From Maribacter aquimaris (GTDB taxonomy: Bacteria > Bacteroidota > Bacteroidia > Flavobacteriales > Flavobacteriaceae): a DNA stretch of 64,000 nt. The notes under the pieces were generated by a model. It saw only the letters and a list, made by a program, of their open reading frames with translations, searched no databases and had not been told where the DNA came from. Shown piece after piece: positions 27,356-35,876 of the stretch. The DNA lies in NCBI RefSeq assembly GCF_014596745.1, contig NZ_JABTCF010000002.1:186001-250000 (forward strand). Reading direction: 5' to 3'. Numbering within the stretch: the stretch's first letter is position 1; every line of letters begins with the position of its first letter. The position numbers and the translations under genes were made by a program.

Positions 27356-28117
27356 TTATTTTATTTTGGTATGCTTACTGATATCCATTAAGGCATCCGA
27401 TATGAAATTGTCTTTTAATCCGTTTACGATCCAGGTTTCAATACCTGCTTTTTGGGCAATGGCAGCCGCCTCTACTTTTGATTGCATTCCTCCTGTGCCA
27501 TGGGAGGACTTTGAAGCACTTATTTCTTTGGATAAACCGTGCGTTCCTAAAACCGTTGAAATGGTTTCGGGAGTTCCATTTTTAAAAGATTCCTTGGTGT
27601 AAATACCATAGGTGTTCGTAGCGATCATCAATAAATCCACTTTGAGTAAAGCAGCGGTCAAGGCGGCTAGTTTATCATTATCCCCGAATTGAATCTCATC
27701 GGTGGCGACGGTATCGTTTTCATTGATGATGGGAATAAAATTGTTCGCAACCAAGACATTGATGGTGTTTTTGATGTTCGCCTTGGCGGCGGCATTCTCA
27801 AAATCGGAATAGGACAATAGGCATTGGGAGGTGAAAAGTCCCAATTCGCGAAAATTCTCTTGAAAAATCCGCATTAAATGGGGTTGGCCAATGGCGGCCA
27901 AGGCTTGTTTCACATTCAGTTCTTCCCCATGATGCTCCAATTTCACGAATTGTTTGGCTGCGGCTATGGCACCGGAGCTTACGATAATGAATTCATATTC
28001 ATCTTTTAAAGCTTCAATCTGTCGGCCGATATCCTCGATTTTCCCCCTGGAAATCTGATTGGTTTCCTTGGTCAAGGTATTACTGCCTATTTTTAATAAG
28101 ATTCTTTTTTTGTTCAT
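27356..28117 (-). CDS. proB: Glutamate 5-kinase (short form)
   Basis: The 253-residue kinase starts proline synthesis by phosphorylating glutamate. It has the amino-acid-kinase start KIGSNTLT, IIVSSGAIAAAK near 45, PIINENDTVATDEIQFGDND near 130 and HGTGGMQSKVEAAAIA near 210. It lacks the C-terminal PUA domain of the E. coli enzyme. It lies inside the arginine operon next to proA and proC, so the two glutamate-derived pathways are co-expressed. Confidence 0.94.
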   Translation of the reverse strand: MNKKRILLKIGSNTLTKETNQISRGKIEDIGRQIEALKDEYEFIIVSSGAIAAAKQFVKLEHHGEELNVKQALAAIGQPHLMRIFQENFRELGLFTSQCLLSYSDFENAAAKANIKNTINVLVANNFIPIINENDTVATDEIQFGDNDKLAALTAALLKVDLLMIATNTYGIYTKESFKNGTPETISTVLGTHGLSKEISASKSSHGTGGMQSKVEAAAIAQKAGIETWIVNGLKDNFISDALMDISKHTKIK

Positions 28118-28168
28118 TGCATTTTTTCTTCGATCTGTCAGAATTCAAGAAAAACCGTCAGGTCTATG

Positions 28169-29365
28169 TTACCGTACTTGTCCACTTCCTTTTACATACC
28201 ACTTATTGGTTACCAAATGTTGTAATCCGATAGGACCTCTTTGGTGTAATTTATCGGTACTTATGGCCAATTCGCCACCAAGACCAAATTGTCCACCATC
28301 TGTAAAGCGGGTTGATGCATTGTGATAAACCGCCGCAGTATCGACACTGTTCATGAATTCGGTGGCGGTAGTTTCATTTTTTGTTATGATGGCCGCAGAA
28401 TGTCCACCCCCATATTGGTTGATTTTCGCAATCGCTTCTTCCAAATCGGTTACCTGGCCTAAGAGGATCTTATAATCCAAAAACTCTTCAAACCAAATGG
28501 CATCATCCATAATCTTGGAAGTGTTCCCAAGACCTTCTAAATGCCCATCGACCCATATAGCGACATTGCTTTCCAATAACTTCGCAATCAGTTTTTCCAA
28601 AAAGGCTGATTTGTTTGGTAATCGATCATGTATCAAAACCTTGTCTAAAGCGTTGCATGCCGAAATTTTAGTGGTCTTTGCATTGATAATGATGTCAAGG
28701 GCCATGTCTTGGTCGGCATCAATATCCACAAAGGCAAAATTATTTCCTCGCCCACTGATAATTACGGGACAGGTCGCATGTTGTTTTACAAAGGCAATCA
28801 ATTTTTCACCACCTCGGGGCACGATCAAATCCAATTTCTGGGTCGGATTTTCCAAAAATGCTTGGGTTTCACTTCGATTGAACTGCAAATATTCGACCCA
28901 TGCAGTTGAAACGTCGTTTTCTTCCAAGGCTTTGTGCCAAAGATCGACCAAGACCAAGTTGCTGTTCAAGGATTCCTTGCCTCCCTTCAATAGGATTTTA
29001 TTGCCCGATTTAAAGGCAATACCGGCAGCCTCTATCGTTACATCCGGACGGGATTCATAAATGATCAGTACGGTTCCGAATGGGGCGGTTCTGTTACTGA
29101 CCGACATGCCGTTTTCATGTTCAAAATGGAATCGTTCTATGTTCAAGGGGTTATCCAATTGCTCCAATTCCTGCAGGGACTTGATCATGCCCATGATCTT
29201 GTCGTCATCGACCTTTAGGCGATCGTACATGGCAATATCCTCGCCACTGTAACTTTCCATGTCCTTTTTATTGGCTTCCAAAAGGGTCTTTTTTTCCTTT
29301 TGTAACCATCGTATCATGGAATTCAGAACGGCATTCCGTTGCTCAATATTCAGTAGTAAACTCAT
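28169..29365 (-). CDS. proA: Glutamate-5-semialdehyde dehydrogenase (gamma-glutamyl phosphate reductase)
   Basis: The 398-residue aldehyde-dehydrogenase-fold enzyme reduces glutamyl 5-phosphate to the semialdehyde. It has the ProA marks VIYESRPDVTIEAA near 118, LKGGKES near 140, the catalytic cysteine in TTKISACNALD near 235 and STRFTDGGQFGLGGE near 350. It overlaps argD by four bases and is followed by proB after a 51-base gap. Confidence 0.95.
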   Translation of the reverse strand: MSLLLNIEQRNAVLNSMIRWLQKEKKTLLEANKKDMESYSGEDIAMYDRLKVDDDKIMGMIKSLQELEQLDNPLNIERFHFEHENGMSVSNRTAPFGTVLIIYESRPDVTIEAAGIAFKSGNKILLKGGKESLNSNLVLVDLWHKALEENDVSTAWVEYLQFNRSETQAFLENPTQKLDLIVPRGGEKLIAFVKQHATCPVIISGRGNNFAFVDIDADQDMALDIIINAKTTKISACNALDKVLIHDRLPNKSAFLEKLIAKLLESNVAIWVDGHLEGLGNTSKIMDDAIWFEEFLDYKILLGQVTDLEEAIAKINQYGGGHSAAIITKNETTATEFMNSVDTAAVYHNASTRFTDGGQFGLGGELAISTDKLHQRGPIGLQHLVTNKWYVKGSGQVR

Positions 29366-30489
29366 GATAGGGCCATTTTCAATTTATCGAAAAATACATC
29401 CAAATCCGTCTTTGTGATATTCAAGGCTGGTAAAATTCGCAATACATGTTTGTCTTTTGCACCGCCGGTAAATAAATGGTGTTCATAGATTAATTTTTTA
29501 CGGAGTTCGGCAACCTCAAAATCAAATTCGAGACCGAGCATCAATCCTTTTCCCTTGGTTCGTTTTACCTGTGGGATTTTTTTGGCTTCCTTTAAAAAAT
29601 ATTCCCCGAGATGATGTGCATTGGCCATGAGATGTTCTTTTTCCATAACCTCGAGTACGGCTAATGAAGCAGCACAGGCAAGATGGTTACCTCCGAAGGT
29701 AGTACCCAGTAAACCGTAGGAAGCTTCTATTTTTTCGTGGATCAATACACCCCCCACCGGAAAACCGTTACCCATACCTTTAGCGATGGTAATAATATCG
29801 GGTTGTATGTTATGGTGTTGGAATGCAAAGAATTTTCCACTACGTCCATAGCCGGATTGTACCTCGTCCGCGATAAGGATCACATTGTTTTTCTTGCAGA
29901 GATCCGCTATTTGTTGATAGAATTCCACGGAAGGTTCATCCAGACCACCAACACCTTGTATCGTTTCAATAATTACGGCGCAGACATCCCCTTTGTTGAT
30001 TTCGTTTTCAAAGGCATCATTATCATCAAACGGTAAAAAGGTTACTTTTTGCTGTTTGTTCAAGGGGGCATTGATTTTTTCATTATCGGTTGCGGCTACA
30101 GCGGCCGATGTTCTCCCATGAAAACTATTCTTAAAGGCGATGACCTTGGATTTACCCGTTTGGAAAGAAGCCAATTTCAAGGCATTCTCATTGGCTTCGG
30201 CCCCAGAATTACATAGAAAAAGGTTATAGTCCCCGCATTGTGAAAGCTCTCCAAGTTTGGTAGCCAATGCTACTTGTAACGGATTTTGAACGGCATTGCT
30301 GTAAAATCCGATTTTATCCAATTGGTCCTTGATTCGTTTTACATAATGTGGGTGTGAATGCCCAATGGATATTACGGCATGACCTCCATAAAAATCCAGA
30401 TATTCTTGCCCTTTGTCATCAGTAACCACAATACCTTTTGCGGAAACAGGAGTTACGTCATAGAGGGGGTATACATCAAATAATTTCAT
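29362..30489 (-). CDS. argD: N-acylornithine aminotransferase
   Basis: The 375-residue class III PLP enzyme converts N-acylglutamate semialdehyde to N-acylornithine. Motifs are FLCNSGAEANENALKLA near 90, SFHGRTSAA, LIADEVQSGYGRSGKF near 200 and the PLP lysine in TIAKGMGNGFPVGG near 230. It overlaps proC before it and proA after it by four bases each. Confidence 0.94.
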   Translation of the reverse strand: MKLFDVYPLYDVTPVSAKGIVVTDDKGQEYLDFYGGHAVISIGHSHPHYVKRIKDQLDKIGFYSNAVQNPLQVALATKLGELSQCGDYNLFLCNSGAEANENALKLASFQTGKSKVIAFKNSFHGRTSAAVAATDNEKINAPLNKQQKVTFLPFDDNDAFENEINKGDVCAVIIETIQGVGGLDEPSVEFYQQIADLCKKNNVILIADEVQSGYGRSGKFFAFQHHNIQPDIITIAKGMGNGFPVGGVLIHEKIEASYGLLGTTFGGNHLACAASLAVLEVMEKEHLMANAHHLGEYFLKEAKKIPQVKRTKGKGLMLGLEFDFEVAELRKKLIYEHHLFTGGAKDKHVLRILPALNITKTDLDVFFDKLKMALS

Positions 30490-31286
30490 TGGTTATCTTT
30501 TTTAAATTCACTGATTTTATCAAAGGAAGCCACGATACCTTGGATAAGTGAAGAACTTAGTCCATGGTGTTCCATTTCGTTCAGTCCTTGGATGGTACAG
30601 CCCATAGGGGTGGTTACCTTATCTATTTCCTCCTCAGGGTGATTTCCGGATGCGATCAACAATCCGGCCGCCCCATCACAGGTATGCATGGCCAGTTCCT
30701 GTGCCTCCTTGGCATCGAAGCCTAATTGAATGGCCCCTTGGGTCGTGGCGCGTATCAAACGCATCCAAAAAGCGATTCCGCTGGCACAGATAACGGTGGC
30801 AGCCTGCATTTGTACTTCAGGAATTTCCATCGAATGCCCCATTCGGTTAAAAATGGCCTTGGCCAATTCAATGCGTTTCTTACCCTTCTCATTGGCACAA
30901 ATACAGGTCATTGATTTACCGACGGAGATAGCCGTATTAGGCATACTTCGGATAATATTATAGTCTTTGCCCAATATGTTCTCCATCTTTTCAATACTGT
31001 ATCCTGTAATGGTTGAGATGATGACGTGGTTCTCTGTGAGAAGGTCCTTCAGATCCGTCAATAATTGTGCAATGTGCAAAGGCTGTACCGCAAAAATCAA
31101 TATGTCCGAATTTTTAACGGCTTCTTTATTGTCGGTTGTAACCGTTACATTGCCGTATTTTTCAAAATGTTCAATATCGGTGATATTTCTCTTGGTAAGG
31201 TACATTTTGGTGGCACCGTTACTTTTCAAGATTCCCTTGGCAATGGACAATCCCAGGTTACCGGCTCCTATTATGGCTATTTTCAT
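30486..31286 (-). CDS. proC: Pyrroline-5-carboxylate reductase
   Basis: The 266-residue enzyme makes proline from pyrroline-5-carboxylate. It begins MKIAIIGAGNLGLSIAKG, an NAD(P) motif. RSMPNTAISVGKSMT lies near 115, and the C-terminal region has DKVTTPMGCTIQGL, the substrate-binding signature. The ATG at 31286 is chosen over an upstream ATG because it begins exactly at the nucleotide-binding strand. With proA and proB it completes proline synthesis inside the arginine operon. Confidence 0.94.
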   Translation of the reverse strand: MKIAIIGAGNLGLSIAKGILKSNGATKMYLTKRNITDIEHFEKYGNVTVTTDNKEAVKNSDILIFAVQPLHIAQLLTDLKDLLTENHVIISTITGYSIEKMENILGKDYNIIRSMPNTAISVGKSMTCICANEKGKKRIELAKAIFNRMGHSMEIPEVQMQAATVICASGIAFWMRLIRATTQGAIQLGFDAKEAQELAMHTCDGAAGLLIASGNHPEEEIDKVTTPMGCTIQGLNEMEHHGLSSSLIQGIVASFDKISEFKKDNQ

Positions 31287-31382
31287 GAATACTATCTTTT
31301 GTATTCCCACAGGTGGGAATCTATTTAATCCTAATTAACTGTTTAAAACAGGTCTCGACTGGGCTCAACCAGACGATGATTT

Positions 31383-32357
31383 CTAAAATACCCCTGCTTT
31401 CAATTGCAATCCTTCACTTTCCATAAAGCCAAACATCAGGTTCATGTTCTGTACGGCTTGACCCGATGCCCCTTTTAATAAATTATCGATGGCAGAGGTA
31501 ATCAAAAGCACATCATTATGTTTATGTAAATGGATATGGCATTGGTTCGTGTTCACCACTTGTTTTAAATTGATGGGTTCCTGGGTCACTTGGGTAAATT
31601 TCGCATGGGCATAGAAGTCCTTATATAATGTAAAGGCTTCTTCCAATGTTCCTTCAAAGGGGGTATATGCCGTGGCCATTATGCCCCTGGTGAAATTGCC
31701 CCGCATGGGTAAGAACATGATTTCCCCTGGCTTTTCTTGCAAGGATGCTATACTTTCATTGATTTCGCCCAAATGCTGATGGGTAAAGGGTTTGTACCAG
31801 GAAACATTTCCATTTCTCCAACTAAAATGGGTGGTGGCAGACGGACTAACACCAGCCCCGGTACTTCCGGTAACGGCATTAACATGTACTTGGGCCTTTA
31901 ATAATTGGGCTTTGGCCAATGGCAGGAGGGCCAATTCAATAGCCGTGGCAAAACATCCGGGATTCGCTATATATTTCGCATGGGAAATGCTTTCCTTCTT
32001 TAATTCAGGAAGACCATAAACAAATTCCTTTGTTTCGTAAACCCTATCCTTGTTCAATCTAAAATCGTTGCTAAGGTCAATAATACGGGTTGTATCCGAA
32101 AATTTGTTCCCGTCTAGGAATTTGGTCGAATTGCCATGTCCCAAACATAGAAAAACAACATCCACATCCAAATTCACCTTACCCGTAAACTTCAAATCGG
32201 TCAACCCCAACAAATCGGGATGGGCAGTGGTTATCTCCTTATCTGCCCTAGTGGTGCTGAATACGAAATCTATTTCCACCTTCGGGTGGTTCAATAGAAT
32301 TCGGATCAATTCACCACCCGTATAACCGGATCCACCGATAACACCTGCTTTAATCAT
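31383..32357 (-). CDS. argC: N-acyl-gamma-glutamyl-phosphate reductase
   Basis: The 324-residue reductase makes N-acylglutamate semialdehyde. It has the N-terminal GVIGGSGYTGGELIRIL, the catalytic cysteine in YIANPGCFATAIELALLPL near 140 and HQHLGEINES near 205. It overlaps argG by eight bases; a 96-base gap follows before proC. Confidence 0.95.
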   Translation of the reverse strand: MIKAGVIGGSGYTGGELIRILLNHPKVEIDFVFSTTRADKEITTAHPDLLGLTDLKFTGKVNLDVDVVFLCLGHGNSTKFLDGNKFSDTTRIIDLSNDFRLNKDRVYETKEFVYGLPELKKESISHAKYIANPGCFATAIELALLPLAKAQLLKAQVHVNAVTGSTGAGVSPSATTHFSWRNGNVSWYKPFTHQHLGEINESIASLQEKPGEIMFLPMRGNFTRGIMATAYTPFEGTLEEAFTLYKDFYAHAKFTQVTQEPINLKQVVNTNQCHIHLHKHNDVLLITSAIDNLLKGASGQAVQNMNLMFGFMESEGLQLKAGVF

Positions 32358-33540
32358 TGTTGTGATTTACGTGATTGTATATTTTTCCTGCATTCGATAT
32401 TATTTTGATAAAGCCCTTGGCTTCATCGGCCGTCCATCCCTTGTGCATCTCACCATAGCTGCCAAAGGAAGCATTCATCAAATCGTGTTTGGATGAAATT
32501 CCGTTCAATCTAAATTGGAAAGGATACAGACTTACGAATACATCGCCGGAAACGTTCTTTTGGGTGTCGGTAAGGAACGCTTCGATATTTCGCATAACCT
32601 CATCAAGATAATTGCCCTCATGCAATAGCATGCCATAGAAATTGCCTTGTTGCTCTTTTTGGAATTGCTGCCATTTACTTAGTGTGTGTTTTTCCAAAAG
32701 ATGGTGTGCTTTGATAATGATAAGGGCGGCAGATGCCTCGAAGCCAACCCTTCCCTTTATTCCGATAATGGTATCACCCACGTGAATATCCCGTCCGATA
32801 GCATATTTTGAAGCCATCGCTTCCAATTTTTCGATATTGGCCACAGGATTGTCTTTTTTGCCATCAATGGCAACCAATTCCCCTTTTTCGAAAGTCAACG
32901 TCACCTCTGAAGGATTCTTTTCCTGTAATTGGCTAGGGTAAGCACTGTCCGGTAGGGGTAAATTTGAAGTTAGCGTTTCTTCACCGCCAACGGAAGTACC
33001 CCAAAGTCCTTTGTTAATGGAATATTTGGCTTTGTTCCAAGGATAGTCGACCCCGTTTTTCTGCAAATATTCTATTTCATATTCCCTGGAAAGCTTATTG
33101 TCCCTAATAGGGGTGATAATCTCAATTTCTGGAGCAATGATCTGAAAGATCATATCGAATCTGACCTGATCGTTACCAGCGCCTGTGCTGCCATGGGCAA
33201 TATATTCGGCACCAATGCTTTTTGCATAGTTTACGATCTCGATGGCCTGTACGATTCGTTCAGCGCTCACCGATAGGGGGTAGGTGTTGTTCTTGAGTAC
33301 GTTTCCGAAAATCAAATATTTGACGACTTTTTCATAAAAAGTCTTTACGGCATTGATAGAGGTATAGGTTGTTGCTCCCAACTCCAATGCTTTTGAATTG
33401 ATGGTCGCAATCTCCTCGTCGGAAAATCCGCCGGTATTTACACTTACCGCATGGACTTCAAATCCTTGTTCTTTTGATAAATACTTTGCACAGTACGAAG
33501 TGTCCAAGCCTCCACTGTATGCTAAAACTAATTTTTTCAT
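32350..33540 (-). CDS. argG: Argininosuccinate synthase
   Basis: The 396-residue enzyme joins citrulline and aspartate with ATP. The ATP-loop LVLAYSGGLDTSYCAKYL opens the protein, AHGSTGAGNDQVRFD lies near 115 and NKGLWGTSVGGEE near 175. In the succinylated pathway its citrulline arrives after ArgE action. It follows the GNAT gene by 34 bases. Confidence 0.95.
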   Translation of the reverse strand: MKKLVLAYSGGLDTSYCAKYLSKEQGFEVHAVSVNTGGFSDEEIATINSKALELGATTYTSINAVKTFYEKVVKYLIFGNVLKNNTYPLSVSAERIVQAIEIVNYAKSIGAEYIAHGSTGAGNDQVRFDMIFQIIAPEIEIITPIRDNKLSREYEIEYLQKNGVDYPWNKAKYSINKGLWGTSVGGEETLTSNLPLPDSAYPSQLQEKNPSEVTLTFEKGELVAIDGKKDNPVANIEKLEAMASKYAIGRDIHVGDTIIGIKGRVGFEASAALIIIKAHHLLEKHTLSKWQQFQKEQQGNFYGMLLHEGNYLDEVMRNIEAFLTDTQKNVSGDVFVSLYPFQFRLNGISSKHDLMNASFGSYGEMHKGWTADEAKGFIKIISNAGKIYNHVNHNND

Positions 33541-33574
33541 GGTTATTGGTTTTTTTTATTCCCTTATATGGGGT

Positions 33575-34198
33575 CTAATTTTTATGTTTCTTTTTTAAGA
33601 ATAGCTGTTCCTTGATCTTTTTTAATCTTTGGAAGGCTTTGCTGTTCACTTTTTCTTTTTCCTGGGCAGCTTGTTTTTTGGCCGGGTCGTATAACATACC
33701 GGTACATAAGCACATTTTTCGCTCGGTACGGGTAAGAATGTCGAAGTTTTTGCAGGTTTGGCAGCCTTTCCAGAATTGTGGGTCATCGGTAAGTTCTGAA
33801 AATGTCACAGGTTGGTAACCCAACTCGTAATTTATTTTCATAACGGCTAACCCTGTGGTTATCCCAAATATCTTTGCATCGGGAAATTTACTGGTTGAAA
33901 GTTCAAAAATGGCCTTTTTGATTTTTTTTGCCATTCCCAGATTTCGATAGTCAGGATGGACGATAAGTCCGGAATTGGCCACATATTTTTCGTGGCCCCA
34001 AACCTCTATATAGCAGAAACCTACAAATTTGCCCTTATCCAGTGCGATAACAGCATTTCCATTTTCTAATTTTTGCAGAATGTATTCTGGAGTTCTTTTG
34101 GCAATACCTGTTCCCCGAACCTTGGCCGATTCAGCAATGGTGTCACAAATAATCTCTGCGTATTTAAAATGGGATTCGTTAGCAATAACAATTTCCAT
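33575..34198 (-). CDS. GNAT acyltransferase, first gene of the arginine operon (possible N-acylglutamate synthase)
   Basis: The 207-residue protein has a GNAT fold with the acyl-CoA loop VHPDYRNLGMAKKIKKAI (about 91-108). The C-terminal third has cysteines arranged C-x2-C then C-x-C (CQTCKNF, MCLCTGM), which look like a metal site, followed by a lysine-rich tail. As no ArgA or ArgJ gene is in the cluster, this is the best candidate for the first step, acylating glutamate with acetyl- or succinyl-CoA. That is inference from position. I start at the ATG at 34198, after the leader region, because the upstream extension has no GNAT features. Confidence 0.75.
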   Translation of the reverse strand: MEIVIANESHFKYAEIICDTIAESAKVRGTGIAKRTPEYILQKLENGNAVIALDKGKFVGFCYIEVWGHEKYVANSGLIVHPDYRNLGMAKKIKKAIFELSTSKFPDAKIFGITTGLAVMKINYELGYQPVTFSELTDDPQFWKGCQTCKNFDILTRTERKMCLCTGMLYDPAKKQAAQEKEKVNSKAFQRLKKIKEQLFLKKKHKN

Positions 34199-34288
34199 TG
34201 TTACTAATGGTATTAATAAATTTGAAAAATGATTTGTTTGAAGATTTTGCGGAAATGGACTCACCTATTCCCATAATAATATACACCC

Positions 34289-34372
34289 TTACGGGCGGCG
34301 ACGTGTAGGTGTGAAAGAACGATTTGGAGCAGATGTCCAAATAATCGTAGAAATATGTAATTCGTTCTTCAT
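34289..34372 (-). CDS. Arginine-rich leader peptide ORF before the arg operon
   Basis: A 27-codon ORF, too short for usual gene calling, lies between the operon promoter and the GNAT gene. It starts ATG at 34372 and ends MKN...NRSFTPTRRRP at TAA 34289; arginine is at codons 18, 24, 25 and 26. After the stop, CCC-GTAA-GGG forms a tetraloop hairpin over the stop codon. Segment 34306-34312, inside the ORF, can pair either with 34283-34287 (ACACC with GGTGT) or with 34262-34267 (CACCTA with TAGGTG). Three adjacent arginine codons just before alternative pairings are what a ribosome-stalling attenuator looks like. No U-rich terminator is evident, so translational control is also possible. Confidence 0.65.
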   Translation of the reverse strand: MKNELHISTIIWTSAPNRSFTPTRRRP

Positions 34373-34379
34373 GATGGGT

Positions 34380-34408
34380 CAAATGTACAAATTAATTTGA
34401 AACAGCAA
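34380..34408 (-). promoter_or_regulatory. Promoter of the arginine/proline operon
   Basis: On the reverse strand TTG (34408-34406), an 18-base spacer and TACATTTG (34387-34380) match the Bacteroidota consensus exactly. The predicted start of the transcript is at about 34375, only a few bases before the leader ATG, so the leader mRNA would be almost leaderless. Confidence 0.7.
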
Positions 34409-34418
34409 GGTTTGTGGT

Positions 34419-35780
34419 TTAATTTTTGCGAAAAAGTAGTTTTTGGCCATGATGCCTGAATAATTCGAAAATTAAAAATCCATACACAACAATATATTCA
34501 ATAGCTAGGAGTCCCAAATGCTCTTTGAAATCAGTTTGTGTATAGGCGTAATAACTTAGAATTACGACCATGGACCAAGCTAAGGGAAACTTGTATTCGG
34601 TAAAAATAGCAAGTAAGACCATAAAAACAATATACCATGGATGAACAATGGTAGCCAAAAGGTAGTAGGTGGTAAGGATATAGAGCATTGAGGAAATCAA
34701 CACCGATAAATTCTGGTTTTTTCTTAGGAAGGTGATTAGTACAACAATGGATATTGTGATGAATGGTATGATCCTTCCATACGTTTTAATCAATTCCCAG
34801 GGCTTGACATCAAACCGCACGGCTATTTCCTTGATCAGGTTGTATAGACCGGAATTGAATTCGAAATTGGAGAACCAGAGTCCGACCGTTTGCGAATAAT
34901 TCACAATGAATTCGGAAGAGATAAAAGGAATAAGGATGACTAGTAGGGTCGCCATTATCACGGCATAGAATTGGAGGCTTTTTTTAAATCCGAAATGTTT
35001 CAGGAAAAGGGGTAGAAACATTAGTGGAATCAGTTTTATGGCAATGGAAAGCGCATAGATGACTGCAGCCAGTATCCATTTTTTAATGGACAACAAATAA
35101 AGTGAAGTCACAAAAAAGAAAAGCATCACTCCCTCAAAATGTAGGTTTCCCGAAAGCTCTATGATGACCAAGGGGTTAAGGAAATACCAAAAAATCAGAT
35201 GGGGGGAAAGATTTAGGTTCTTGAGTAGTTTACGTCCAAAGTAGAGTATTCCAATATCCGAAATGATGATAAGGGAACGCATTGCTATTACGGAGCCAAG
35301 AATGCTTTGTCCACCCAACCAAGTTGCCAAAGCAAAAATAAATTGATTCAATGGCGGGTAATTGCTGAAGTGTTTTGCACTTAATTCACCCATTCCCTGA
35401 TAAAGTATGTCGGCATTGGAAATAAGTAAATCCTGATTAACAATCAAAGTATTGGGGACCTCCAGGTACGGATTAATGAAATTTCGCACCAGCTCACCAT
35501 CCCAAATAAAGCGGAAATAATCTTGGGAGAGGTTGGGTTCAATGAAGAGGAAGATAAGTCTAAAAAGCAGTCCTACCCCCAGTAGGAACCTAAAGTTCCA
35601 TTTTTCAAATTGAATGAGTTTATAGCACAAGAAGAACAGCGCACCACACAAAGAAATCAACTTTATAAAGTCGGTGCGTTCTAAGTGATATGCGAATGTA
35701 TAATAAAAACCTAGGCTCAGTAAGGCCAACAATATCGGAATCTTATGAAGTTTCCAATACGTAAAAAGCTGGGTAGGCAT
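34419..35780 (-). CDS. Multi-spanning membrane glycosyltransferase (mannosyltransferase-like)
   Basis: The 453-residue protein has about eleven hydrophobic helices and a loop after the second to third helix with EPNLSQDYFRFIWDGELV near residue 80, the acidic motif of GT-C type enzymes that use lipid-linked sugars. FSNYPPLNQFIFALATWLGG near 135 and the helix AIKLIPLMFLPLF fit GT87/mannosyltransferase-like proteins. It would transfer a sugar from a polyprenyl-phosphate donor outside the inner membrane. It is the last gene of a run with two GT2 enzymes; the polymer or lipid made is unknown. Confidence 0.7.
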   Translation of the reverse strand: MPTQLFTYWKLHKIPILLALLSLGFYYTFAYHLERTDFIKLISLCGALFFLCYKLIQFEKWNFRFLLGVGLLFRLIFLFIEPNLSQDYFRFIWDGELVRNFINPYLEVPNTLIVNQDLLISNADILYQGMGELSAKHFSNYPPLNQFIFALATWLGGQSILGSVIAMRSLIIISDIGILYFGRKLLKNLNLSPHLIFWYFLNPLVIIELSGNLHFEGVMLFFFVTSLYLLSIKKWILAAVIYALSIAIKLIPLMFLPLFLKHFGFKKSLQFYAVIMATLLVILIPFISSEFIVNYSQTVGLWFSNFEFNSGLYNLIKEIAVRFDVKPWELIKTYGRIIPFITISIVVLITFLRKNQNLSVLISSMLYILTTYYLLATIVHPWYIVFMVLLAIFTEYKFPLAWSMVVILSYYAYTQTDFKEHLGLLAIEYIVVYGFLIFELFRHHGQKLLFRKN

Positions 35781-35876
35781 TTAGTCTTAAATTGGTTTAT
35801 TGCAAATAACTGAAAAAAAAGAGTAATACAGAATTAGTACCGATTAATGTTGAAACTTAAGGGGGGGTTACTGTTA

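Noticed and set aside
28497-29060. 187-codon forward ORF opposite proA
   Set aside because: It is a shadow of the conserved proA frame, low in complexity and without a sensible start context.
34179-34382. 67-codon reverse ORF over the arg leader
   Set aside because: It runs into the GNAT start in another frame. The 27-codon frame with three Arg codons directly after a consensus promoter explains the region better.
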